Shown piece after piece: positions 25,444 to 33,148 of a stretch of 33,266 bases of DNA. Each line of letters opens with the position of its first letter. Position 1 is the stretch's first letter. The stretch comes from Planctomycetaceae bacterium (GTDB lineage: Bacteria; Planctomycetota; Planctomycetia; Planctomycetales; Planctomycetaceae). The notes under the pieces were generated by a model that was not told where the DNA came from, did not search any database, and saw only the letters and a program-made list of their open reading frames with translations. A program made the translations under genes and the position numbers. The stretch lies in assembly GCA_029259815.1 (NCBI GenBank), contig JAJDEJ010000009.1, positions 1 to 33,266 of the forward strand, given 5' to 3'.

Positions 25444-26553
25444 CTACTGAATGACACATTGGTCCAGCGTCAGTGACCGCAGACGGTCGGGGACGGGTTC
25501 AGGAAGAATGTCGGGAGCCTGAACACTTGGAATGCCATCACCGTTGCGATGCAGTTCGAGCGGCGGATCAGCCAGGTCTTCGTGATAAAATCGGCTGCTG
25601 GGAAAGATGTCCGCTGGGTAGGTGAAGTTGTCCAGCATGGCCAGTGCTGTGCAATGAGCGGAGCCGGTGGAACTTTCCAGCATGCCTCCGACCCAACAAG
25701 GGACTCCCGCGTCTCGGCACAGATCATGGATCGCCACCGCATTCGTCAGCCCGCCGACCCGTCCCGGTTTGATGTTCACGTACCGGCAACTGCCAAGTTC
25801 CAATGCCTGCCGGGTCCGGTCCACGGAGACGATGCTCTCATCCAGACAGATTGGCGTCCGAATTCGTTGCTGCAGTTGTGCGTGATCATACACGTCATCG
25901 TGCTGCAACGGCTGCTCGATCATCTCAAGGCCAAACTCGTCCACCTGTTCAAACAGGGGCGCATCACTGATTCGGTACCCACTGTTGCAGTCGATGTGAA
26001 TGGGATGCTCAGGCTGCCGGGCACGCACGGCTGCGAGCATTGGCAGATCCCACTCAGGCTTGAATTTCAACTTGATGCGAGGAAATCGTTCCTCGACGGC
26101 TCGGTCAACGTCGTCCAGCAGTTCGTCCAGGCTGTCCACCACGCCGAAGTCGGCCCCCACCGGCACTTCATCACGTGTCGCTCCCAATACCTCATGTAGC
26201 GGTCGACCTTCACGGCGAGCATGCAAACTCCACCAGGCCGTATCGAGAATTGCTTTGGCGAACGGATTGCCCTTATAGATCGCCAGCTCACTCTGCAATT
26301 GTTCTCCGGAGGTGATGTCCTTGCCGACGAGCGCAGGTGCCAATCGGTCGCGAGCCAGAGCGTACGCTCCCCCAGCCCATTCGGGGCTGTAACACGGTGC
26401 CGCAAAGGGAGCCGCTTCGCCCCACCCGTCGACCGATCCGCTGACCATCCGGCAAAGGACTGCATGAATGGCGACATCCTCCCCGTAGGCCGTTCGCCAG
26501 GGCGAGATCAACGGCATAGCAACGAGATAAAGGTCGATCCGGTCGATCTGCAT
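25444..26553 (-). CDS. Enolase-superfamily enzyme, o-succinylbenzoate synthase / N-acylamino-acid racemase type
   Basis: 369 residues, ATG at 26553. It has the enolase-superfamily two-domain layout. The N-terminal capping domain has SPWRTAYGEDV and GWGEAAPFAAPCYSPEW. The barrel has the K-x-K pair (Lys161, Lys163 in KLKFKP), metal ligands Asp188 (HIDCN), Glu213 (MIEQP) and Asp238 (CLDES), and Lys262 (NIKPGRVGG). The KxK motif, the YSPE start and GGMLESSTGSAH fit the MenC/NAAAR clade of the muconate-lactonizing subgroup. MenC makes o-succinylbenzoate for menaquinone, but family members also racemise N-acylamino acids or dipeptides. No men genes are seen nearby, so I leave the symbol empty. Confidence 0.85.
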   Translation of the reverse strand: MQIDRIDLYLVAMPLISPWRTAYGEDVAIHAVLCRMVSGSVDGWGEAAPFAAPCYSPEWAGGAYALARDRLAPALVGKDITSGEQLQSELAIYKGNPFAKAILDTAWWSLHARREGRPLHEVLGATRDEVPVGADFGVVDSLDELLDDVDRAVEERFPRIKLKFKPEWDLPMLAAVRARQPEHPIHIDCNSGYRISDAPLFEQVDEFGLEMIEQPLQHDDVYDHAQLQQRIRTPICLDESIVSVDRTRQALELGSCRYVNIKPGRVGGLTNAVAIHDLCRDAGVPCWVGGMLESSTGSAHCTALAMLDNFTYPADIFPSSRFYHEDLADPPLELHRNGDGIPSVQAPDILPEPVPDRLRSLTLDQCVIQ

Positions 26554-26746
26554 GGGACTCAGCGATCATGAAAGGACTGAGTTAACGGGGTCTTACGCCC
26601 AACAAAATACTCTTTTGAGGTTGAACCCCATAGCGTGAAAGTAGCCTACTGCCCAGAATCGAACACTCAGACGACGTGGAAGACGCTCAACTCTTGGCGA
26701 CTTCAGGTCGGCTGAGTTCCTTGACTCGACCCGTGAGGTAGAACAA

Positions 26747-26910
26747 CGGTCGTGGGTCAGTTTGATCGACAGGAGCATTCGGGAGGTATGGCATCATGGC
26801 CAAAGCTGGGTCGCCATGCTCGAACTCTGCACAGCATGCATGCTCATTCGCCTACCGGCATGAGAGCATCTCACCTACGTTCTCTACAACTCGAAACTGA
26901 CCCACGACCG
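26747..26910. repeat. 164-bp inverted-repeat element (MITE-like)
   Basis: CGGTCGTGGGTCAGTTT at 26747-26763 is perfectly inverted at 26894-26910 (17 of 17). The ~130 nt between them have no supportable gene. The arms look like the ends of a small non-autonomous transposable element. No target-site duplication was recognised. It occupies the middle of the 460-nt divergent gap between the MenC-like gene and the DUF1501 gene. The rest of that gap (26554-26746 and 26911-27013) shows no gene. Confidence 0.65.
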
Positions 26911-27013
26911 ATTATCCCGCGATGGATCGCTGTCTCATCGGACGTTGATGCCAGCAAGACTGGGAAGTTACACTCAAGGAAGTGTTGTTGTTCGTCGTCG
27001 CGGGAACGAAATC

Positions 27014-28462
27014 ATGATTACGATCCAAGGTCAGCAGCGCCGCTTGTGTAATGGGCTCACCCGTCGGGATGTGCTGCGCGGGGCTGGTGCGGGATTGTTT
27101 GGGACGCATCTGACCACGCTGCTCGCGGCAGAGGAATCGGGAGCGTTGGTCCAGCCTCGTGCGAAGTCGGTCCTGTTTCTGTTTCTGTTTGGAGGGCCGA
27201 GTCAGCTCGAAACGTTCGACATGAAGCCGAACGCCGCGCGGGAGGTCCGTGGACCGTATCAACCGATTGCGTCGCGTACCCCGGAACTGCTGATGTGCGA
27301 GAAACTTCCGAAGCTGGCGGCGCTTTCTGACAAGTTCGCTGTCGTTCGCACGTTGACGCACCCGCACAACGACCACAACGCCTGTCACTACATTCAGACG
27401 GGCCATCCGCTCCCGCCGGCGGAGCGCGGCGCGGCCAAGGTTGATGCGACCGAGAAGGACTGGCCCGCGATGGGATCGGTCGTCGAGTATCTCGACCAAA
27501 GGAGAGATGCTTCGCGTCCGGTAGAGCAGCGGCGGGACTTTCCCAGCTATGTCTATCTGCCTAACCCGCTGGGACACATTCAAGGATACGACCGCTCCGG
27601 CCAGTACGCTGGTTGGCTTGGGCGGTCATTCAATGCCCTCGCCACGAAAGTCCCGAAGCGCGACAAGGATGACAATCCCTACTTCCGGGACTGTGTTGAT
27701 GACGAACTCGACTTTCGCATTCAGGGTTGTGGGGTTCGCGACGGCGTGACCCTGGACCGGATGCACCGCCGCGTGAGTCTGCTCGACCAGTTCCATGCGG
27801 CACAGCTCGAGCTGGATCGGTTTCGGTCGGTGCAAGATTACAGCGACGTACGCGCGAAGGCCCTGGACCTGATCACTTCCGAGAAGTTGCGCGCCGCGTT
27901 CGACATCCGCCGCGAGTCTCCTGGATTGCGGGATCGGTATGGACGGCATCTGTTTGGCCAATCCGCACTGATGGGCCGTCGGATGTTGGAGGCCGGGGCG
28001 CGATTCGTTACTGTTCTGTGGGACTGTCCGGACGGATACAGTTGGGACAGCCATCGGAATTCAGACGATGTCGGCAAACATCTCTTGCCAGGCTTGGACC
28101 AGACATTCTCTGCCCTACTGGAGGATATGGACGAACGCGGGCTGCTGGATGAAACGCTCGTCGTGTGTGTCGGCGAGATGGGACGCACGCGCAAGCCAGA
28201 CACGGCGCAATGGGGCCGCGGACATTGGAGTCATTGTTTTCCCGCGGTGCTCGCGGGTGCCGGCATTCGCGGCGGCACCGTCTTCGGCCGATCGGACAAG
28301 GACGCCGCCTGGCCGATCGACAACCCGGTCAGTCCGGAAATGCTGGCAGCGACAATCTTTCACTCGCTGGGCATCTCGCCGGAACTCCGCATTCGCGACA
28401 CTTTCGACCGGCCCGTGCCTGTCATGGACGGCGGCCGACCGCTGCTGGATCTGTTCGGCTGA
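27014..28462 (+). CDS. DUF1501 protein with Tat signal
   Basis: The frame opens at 26945, but ATG 27014 fits best, giving 482 residues (MITIQGQQRRLCNGLTRRDV). TRRDVLRGAGAGLFG is a Tat motif with hydrophobic core, ending near LLAAEES. The body is a DUF1501 (sulfatase/alkaline-phosphatase-like fold) protein with LFLFGGPSQLETFDMKP, LTHPHNDHNACHYIQTGH, WDSHRN and VGEMGRTRK, and the closing block GRPLLDLF. These proteins are abundant in planctomycetes, usually next to secreted DUF1549/DUF1553 cytochrome proteins, which are absent here. Function is unknown. It is the first gene of the plus-strand cluster, 66 nt before the FG-GAP gene. Confidence 0.9.
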   Translation: MITIQGQQRRLCNGLTRRDVLRGAGAGLFGTHLTTLLAAEESGALVQPRAKSVLFLFLFGGPSQLETFDMKPNAAREVRGPYQPIASRTPELLMCEKLPKLAALSDKFAVVRTLTHPHNDHNACHYIQTGHPLPPAERGAAKVDATEKDWPAMGSVVEYLDQRRDASRPVEQRRDFPSYVYLPNPLGHIQGYDRSGQYAGWLGRSFNALATKVPKRDKDDNPYFRDCVDDELDFRIQGCGVRDGVTLDRMHRRVSLLDQFHAAQLELDRFRSVQDYSDVRAKALDLITSEKLRAAFDIRRESPGLRDRYGRHLFGQSALMGRRMLEAGARFVTVLWDCPDGYSWDSHRNSDDVGKHLLPGLDQTFSALLEDMDERGLLDETLVVCVGEMGRTRKPDTAQWGRGHWSHCFPAVLAGAGIRGGTVFGRSDKDAAWPIDNPVSPEMLAATIFHSLGISPELRIRDTFDRPVPVMDGGRPLLDLFG

Positions 28463-28528
28463 GAAGTTGGAGTCATCGACTTGGCGATGTGCTTTGAGCG
28501 GCGCGACCGGCTGGACTAGACTGGCAAC

Positions 28529-29857
28529 ATGAAACTCACAATAGGCTCTGTCGGAAAACTCGAACCGGTGATGGGTGGCAGGGTCAGAAGCAAAGCGGAT
28601 GGCCCTGCGGAGAAGACATCCGGGCCTTCCCTTCGGTCCAGACCCGACCACCCGAGAGTTTTCAGACAGCGCCTAATTCATGGCCCGTTGATCGCTTTGA
28701 TTTGCCTTGAGTTCACCGCCTTGGCGATGGGCGAGCCTACGGGGAAACGCGTGACGTTCACCGAGCACCTGATTGCCGACAAGTACGGGTATGCCTTCGG
28801 TGTCGCTGCTGCGGACCTGGATGGAGACGGCGATTTAGACCTGACGAGTTGCGACACTCGCGGTGATGCGCTGTACTGGTACGAGAACGACGGCCGGGGT
28901 GCGTTCCACCGGCACCTTATTCAGCAGGACGAACCCGGATGGTTTGAACGTCATGCGGTCGGAGACGTCAACGGCGATCGCCTCCCGGACGTCGTGGTAG
29001 TCAAAAACCTGCACGGCCATGTTGTGTGGTTCGAAAACAGTGGCCGACCGGCCCAAGACCAATTCTGGAAACGGCACGTCGTCTCGACTGACCTTCAGCG
29101 GGCGTACGATGTCGCACTGGCGGACCTGAATTCCGATGGACGTCTCGACGTGGTTGCTTCGGCGTGGAAAGGCAACCACCTCGCGTGGTTCGCCAATTCC
29201 GGTGGCGCCAATGGCCGCGAGTGGACGAAGGAAATGATCGATCCACAGCTTGCAGAATCCCGCACGGCGCGCGTGGCGGACTTCAACGGGGACGGGACAC
29301 CCGACATCTTGGGAACCGGACGCGCGGCCAACCTGACTGCGTGGTACGAACGGACCGGCGATTCGAACCAGCCGTGGGCGCGGCACGTCATCGACGACAC
29401 GTCCCCACAACCGGTCCACGGGGAGCCGACCGACATGGACGGCGACGGTGATTCGGACGTGGTGATGGCCTTGGGGATGCAGGCGACCGAGGCCCAGTCC
29501 GATACGAATCAAATCGTCTGGTACGAAAACGTCGGCCGACCGGGAACAGGGGGCACCTGGAAGACACACGTCGTCGGCCCGCTTCCGTTTGCCTTCGAGG
29601 CGGTCGCCGCAGACCTGGACGGTGATGCTGATCTCGACATTGTGGCGACGGCGTGGGGAGGAGTCGGCCAGATCGTGTGGTTCGAGAACTTGGGTATCCC
29701 TCAACGAAGCTGGGAGAAGCATCTGCTCAAGGACAACTGGCCGCGCGCAAACCAGCCAATCGTCGCCGACTTGGACGGCGATGGACGCCTTGACATCATT
29801 GCCACGGCCGAAGACGGCGCGAATGAGTTGCGATGGTGGCACAACCAGGGAAAGTGA
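28529..29857 (+). CDS. Secreted FG-GAP/VCBS seven-repeat propeller protein with insertion in its signal peptide
   Basis: 442 residues from ATG 28529. Seven calcium-type FG-GAP repeats can be counted, for example ADLDGDGDLD, GDVNGDRLPD, ADLNSDGRLD, ADFNGDGTPD, TDMDGDGDSD, ADLDGDADLD and ADLDGDGRLD. This implies a seven-bladed beta-propeller, usually an extracellular binding module. The N-terminus is odd: after MKLTI come 44 residues encoded by a repeat element (28544-28673 plus one TA), then LIHGPLIALICLEFTALAMG. Removing the 132 bp restores MKLTIIHGPLIALICLEF, a normal signal peptide. As it stands the signal has a long, basic, Gly/Pro-rich n-region. Export may therefore be weakened, or translation may begin later (TTG 28688). 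No better start was seen. Confidence 0.85.
   Translation: MKLTIGSVGKLEPVMGGRVRSKADGPAEKTSGPSLRSRPDHPRVFRQRLIHGPLIALICLEFTALAMGEPTGKRVTFTEHLIADKYGYAFGVAAADLDGDGDLDLTSCDTRGDALYWYENDGRGAFHRHLIQQDEPGWFERHAVGDVNGDRLPDVVVVKNLHGHVVWFENSGRPAQDQFWKRHVVSTDLQRAYDVALADLNSDGRLDVVASAWKGNHLAWFANSGGANGREWTKEMIDPQLAESRTARVADFNGDGTPDILGTGRAANLTAWYERTGDSNQPWARHVIDDTSPQPVHGEPTDMDGDGDSDVVMALGMQATEAQSDTNQIVWYENVGRPGTGGTWKTHVVGPLPFAFEAVAADLDGDADLDIVATAWGGVGQIVWFENLGIPQRSWEKHLLKDNWPRANQPIVADLDGDGRLDIIATAEDGANELRWWHNQGK
28544..28673 (+). repeat. Dispersed hairpin element, copy 3, inside a coding region
   Basis: 130 bp with outer inverted arms GGCTCTGTCGGAAAACTC (28544-28561) and GAGAGTTTTCAGACAGCGCC (to 28673), pairing at 16 of 18. 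It is flanked by TA on both sides (28542-28543 and 28674-28675). The core (28573-28653) shares GGGTGGCAGGGTCAGAAGC and GCGGATGGCCCTGC with copy 2, and ends in inverted GACCCGACCACCC. The outer arms differ from those of copies 1 and 2, but the core is the same and in the same orientation. Confidence 0.85.
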
Positions 29858-29948
29858 GTTGCTGTGGGGCACAGCCGACCTCCGGCAGCAACGTTGCGTG
29901 CTGTTGCAAGCGGATTTCACTTAACAAATAGCGACAAACGCCCCTCCG

Positions 29949-31253
29949 ATGAACGCAACGACCGACTCCGACCGGCTCACCAAAAAACAGCAGCGTCGAA
30001 ACAGCCTCGTGTTCCTGCTGACTAACTCGCTCTCGTATCTCGTCGCGCCAGTCTTTTACGTAGGAGTCTTGCATGCGGCGATTCTCGATTCACTGGATGC
30101 AAGCGATACCATCGCCAATCTGCCTGAGGCCTTCTACCTGTGGGTCACGCCGGTACCGGTCTTGGTCGCCTGGCTGTGGCCGTCGCCGCGTTTGATGCGT
30201 CCGATGCTCGCGGCGTCCCTGCTGCTCATGGGGACGGCTGGTTTCCTGGTCGCGATTCTGTTTGCGGTCGCGCCTCAATCATGGCTAGTTCCGGCGATCA
30301 TCGCGCACTCTGCGATCATCGGGATCGGCAACGGTGTCAGACTGATGTGTTCGTGGGAGTTGATCGGGCGCGGCCTTTCGCCGCAATGGCGCGGTTGGAC
30401 GCTGGGATGGACGTTTGGACTGGGACCGATTTTCGCTGTCGCGGGGTCATGCGTCTCGCAACTCATCTTGAGCGGCAACTTTTTGGACGTGATCCGCACG
30501 CCCCCTGTGCCGGCTCCCTGGAGCTACGTCGTGCTGTTCGGTGCGACCGGTCCGGCGATGTGGCTGGGGGCAGCAATCGTGGGACTGGCTGACGTGCCGC
30601 CCCCGCCAACGGTCGAAGCACGAACTCAGATTGTGGACGTCGTGAAGGGTCTGCGGCAGTACTTCCTGCAACCAGTAATCGTCATCGCCGCACTGGCATT
30701 TTTGCTGACCTACGGCGGGACGACGATTATCAATAATCTGTCGCTGTACACACGCGATGCGATCGGCGAGGCGCCTGAACGGTACGCCGGTCTGCAGCTC
30801 GCATTGCGATTCGGCTTCAAATGCCTGGCCGGATTTGCGCTGGGCTGGCTGGTGACGCGTATCCACGCCAAGGCGTCACTCCTGACAACGACAGCCACTT
30901 GTCTGGCGGGAGTGTGCTGGGCGCTCGCCGTACCGGGCAAGTGGTACATGCTGAGTTTCGGTTTGCTCGGTGCGGGTGAACTGTTCTATGTTTACTATCT
31001 GAACTACATCGTCGAGTGTTCCCCTACCCAGCGGATTCGAGAGAATACGGCCTACACCAATCTGATCACTGTGGTGATCGGTATGATGCCGTTGCTGTTT
31101 GGGGCGGTGTCGGACTCATACGGCATTCGTGCCAGTTTTTATCTGGCGGCTGTAGTTTTCGTAACGGCGCTAATGATTGTTGGTTTCGGTTTGCCGCGCC
31201 GTCCGCCGAAGCCGATCGAATCGGAACTTTCTCCTCCTCAGGCGAATTCATGA
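29949..31253 (+). CDS. MFS-type transporter
   Basis: 434 residues, ATG at 29949, with about 12 hydrophobic helices (for example LVAPVFYVGVLHAAIL, MLAASLLLMGTAGFLVAILFAV, LSFGLLGAGELFYVYYLNYIV). A polar central loop lies near residue 220 (DVPPPPTVEARTQIVDVVKGLRQ). Overall topology is that of the major facilitator superfamily, though the loop 2-3 signature is degenerate. The stop overlaps the start of the aldolase gene by 4 nt (ATGA), so the two are translationally coupled. It probably imports the substrate of the enzymes encoded downstream. Substrate unknown. Confidence 0.82.
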   Translation: MNATTDSDRLTKKQQRRNSLVFLLTNSLSYLVAPVFYVGVLHAAILDSLDASDTIANLPEAFYLWVTPVPVLVAWLWPSPRLMRPMLAASLLLMGTAGFLVAILFAVAPQSWLVPAIIAHSAIIGIGNGVRLMCSWELIGRGLSPQWRGWTLGWTFGLGPIFAVAGSCVSQLILSGNFLDVIRTPPVPAPWSYVVLFGATGPAMWLGAAIVGLADVPPPPTVEARTQIVDVVKGLRQYFLQPVIVIAALAFLLTYGGTTIINNLSLYTRDAIGEAPERYAGLQLALRFGFKCLAGFALGWLVTRIHAKASLLTTTATCLAGVCWALAVPGKWYMLSFGLLGAGELFYVYYLNYIVECSPTQRIRENTAYTNLITVVIGMMPLLFGAVSDSYGIRASFYLAAVVFVTALMIVGFGLPRRPPKPIESELSPPQANS

Positions 31254-32182
31254 TTGTGAAACGCTATCCGAGTTGCCTCATGGCGACGTGCTGTATTCCG
31301 TGGAACGAAGACAACCGGTTCGAGGAAGCCGTGTTTCGCGAGGGAGTGCGGACCGCTTTGGAGGGGACGCCGCATCTGTACATCTTTGGGACCGCGGGCG
31401 AAGGCTATGCCGTCACTGACCGGATGTTCGACCAAATCGTCGCGGCCTTCGTCGACGAGATGCGCGAGGCGGAAGCAGAACCAATGGTCGGCGTGATCCA
31501 CCTCTCGCTGAGCACCATCCTGGAACGGATCGAGCGCTGCCGGGAGGTCGGAGTCCGACAGTTTCAGGTCTCGCTGCCGAGTTGGGGCGCGCTGAACGAC
31601 CGGGAACTGTTCGGCTTCTTTGACGCTGTGTGCGGCAGCTTTCCTGACTGCGAATTCATGCACTACAACCTGCCTCGCGCCAAGCGGATCGTAACAGGAG
31701 CGGAATACGGGCGGCTGGCCGAGACGCACCCGAATTTGGTCGCTAGCAAGAACACAGGAGACTCACTCTCCCACATCCGGAGCCTGCTCGACGATGCACC
31801 ACAGTTGCAGCACTTTCTGTCGGAGGCCGGATACATCTACGGATCGTTATTCGGGGAATGCGGAATCCTGGCGTCGTTCGTCACCAACTGGCCCAAACTC
31901 CAAGCTCTGTTTGATGCTGGCAAACAGCAAGACATCGCTACGCTGGTTTCGATTCAACATGAGGTGAACGTGGTGCTGAAAACGCTCTTCGAAGCCGTCC
32001 CCGACGATCGCATCGACGGTGCGTACGATAAGTTGTTTGTGAAGATGTATAACCCAAATTTTCCGCTGCGGATGTTGCCGCCCTACGTGGGTTCGAGCGA
32101 CAACGAATATCACTCGTTCGTCCAAATCCTCGGCGAACGGCTGCCGGGGTGGGTCCCGGTGATCAGTCCCCGCGACGAGTAA
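31250..32182 (+). CDS. DapA / N-acetylneuraminate lyase superfamily aldolase
   Basis: The frame opens at 31016 inside the MFS gene, but the start must be ATG 31250 (MIVKRYPSCLMATCCIPW), which overlaps the transporter stop. This gives 310 residues, normal for the family. The (beta/alpha)8 class I aldolase has FGTAGEG (residues 47-53, for the usual GTTGE), Tyr139 in HYNLP (proton relay) and Lys167 in ASKNTGD (Schiff base). The altered GTAGE and the absence of the Tyr pair usual in true DapA argue against lysine synthesis. A keto-acid or sugar-acid aldolase or dehydratase in a catabolic operon is more likely. Confidence 0.9.
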   Translation: MIVKRYPSCLMATCCIPWNEDNRFEEAVFREGVRTALEGTPHLYIFGTAGEGYAVTDRMFDQIVAAFVDEMREAEAEPMVGVIHLSLSTILERIERCREVGVRQFQVSLPSWGALNDRELFGFFDAVCGSFPDCEFMHYNLPRAKRIVTGAEYGRLAETHPNLVASKNTGDSLSHIRSLLDDAPQLQHFLSEAGYIYGSLFGECGILASFVTNWPKLQALFDAGKQQDIATLVSIQHEVNVVLKTLFEAVPDDRIDGAYDKLFVKMYNPNFPLRMLPPYVGSSDNEYHSFVQILGERLPGWVPVISPRDE

Positions 32183-32192
32183 ATGAGATTCC

Positions 32193-33011
32193 ATGGAATT
32201 GCACGACTCAATACCCGCGATTGATGTCCACGGCCACTATGGCTCATACCTTCGCAGAGGAGATGACAGCGACAGATTTTGTTCCGGAGACGACGCTGAG
32301 ATCGTGCGCCGCGCACGTGCTGCCAATATCGTGCTCACGATTGTCTCGCCCCTGTCCGCACTGTTGCCACGTGGTCAGTCGAACGCGGTCGCCGGAAACG
32401 TCGATGCAGCCCGCGTGGCCGCTGAGAATTCGGCATTGAAGCAATACGTGGTAATCGATCCGCAACGTGTGGAAACTTACGCACAGGCCGAGGAGATGCT
32501 CGCACAACCGCAGTGCGTGGGCATCAAAATTCATCCCGAAGAACACGACTACCCGATTCGCAACCACGCCCGTGCGATCTTTGAATTCGCCGCTCGGCAT
32601 CGCGCGATCGTGCTCACTCACAGTAGCGAACAGAACAGCCTCGCGGCCGATTTCGTTCCCTGGGCGAACGAGTTCCCTGAGGTTCGGCTGATTCTGGCCC
32701 ACATCGGATGCGGATGGGACGGAGACGTGACGCACCAAGTCCGTGCAATCCAGCAGTCCCACCACGGCAACATCTTTGCCGACACCTCCAGCGCAAAGTC
32801 AATCACACCAGGATTGATCGAGTGGGTTGTGAGTGAGATTGGCGAAGATCGTGTTCTGTTTGGCACTGACACTCCTCTCTACCATGCAGCGATGCAACGT
32901 GCCCGCATTTGTCACGCCGATCTAACAGAACAGGCCAAACGAAACATCCTTCACGAGAACGCAAATCGCCTGTTCGGATTGGCGCCACAATCGGTGATTG
33001 AAAAGGCATGA
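32193..33011 (+). CDS. Amidohydrolase-2 family metal-dependent hydrolase or decarboxylase
   Basis: 272 residues, ATG at 32193, ten nt after the aldolase stop. TIM-barrel metal site: His13 and His15 (DVHGHYG), Lys112/His114 (GIKIHP), His143 (LTHSSEQ), His170 (LILAHIGCG) and Asp226 (FGTDTPL). The family includes lactonases and decarboxylases such as 2-pyrone-4,6-dicarboxylate lactonase and ACMSD. It fits with an MFS importer and a keto-acid aldolase in a breakdown path for a small carboxylic acid or lactone. The exact reaction is unknown. It is the last gene before the IS200-like element. Confidence 0.9.
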   Translation: MELHDSIPAIDVHGHYGSYLRRGDDSDRFCSGDDAEIVRRARAANIVLTIVSPLSALLPRGQSNAVAGNVDAARVAAENSALKQYVVIDPQRVETYAQAEEMLAQPQCVGIKIHPEEHDYPIRNHARAIFEFAARHRAIVLTHSSEQNSLAADFVPWANEFPEVRLILAHIGCGWDGDVTHQVRAIQQSHHGNIFADTSSAKSITPGLIEWVVSEIGEDRVLFGTDTPLYHAAMQRARICHADLTEQAKRNILHENANRLFGLAPQSVIEKA

Positions 33012-33049
33012 CGGATCACGACATTATGATTGCTAAATCTGAGGTAATC

Positions 33050-33066
33050 CACCGGCTCTGCCGGTG
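33050..33066. repeat. Subterminal hairpin of the IS200-like left end
   Basis: CACCGGC-TCT-GCCGGTG is a perfect 7-bp stem with a 3-nt loop. IS200/IS605 elements are recognised through such single-strand hairpins near their ends, and it lies 83 nt before tnpA. The true left tip is probably within 33012-33050 but is not defined. Confidence 0.65.
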
Positions 33067-33106
33067 AGAATTGCACTGGCTTTGCCATCTCCTGCATGAA
33101 CAAAGA

Positions 33107-33146
33107 CGATCCTCCCGGGGAAGGTCTCTGGGGCCAAGGAGGATCG
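33107..33146 (+). promoter_or_regulatory. Stem-loop sequestering the tnpA ribosome-binding site
   Basis: CGATCCTCC (33107-33115) pairs perfectly over 9 bp with GGAGGATCG (33138-33146), which contains the AAGGAGG ribosome-binding site just before ATG 33149. In IS200 of enterobacteria a comparable 5' stem-loop hides the Shine-Dalgarno sequence and keeps transposase low. The same logic appears to be used here. Confidence 0.7.
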
Positions 33147-33148
33147 CC

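Noticed and set aside
31016..31249. 78-residue upstream extension of the aldolase frame
   Set aside because: It lies wholly inside the MFS gene in another frame; the family start matches ATG 31250.
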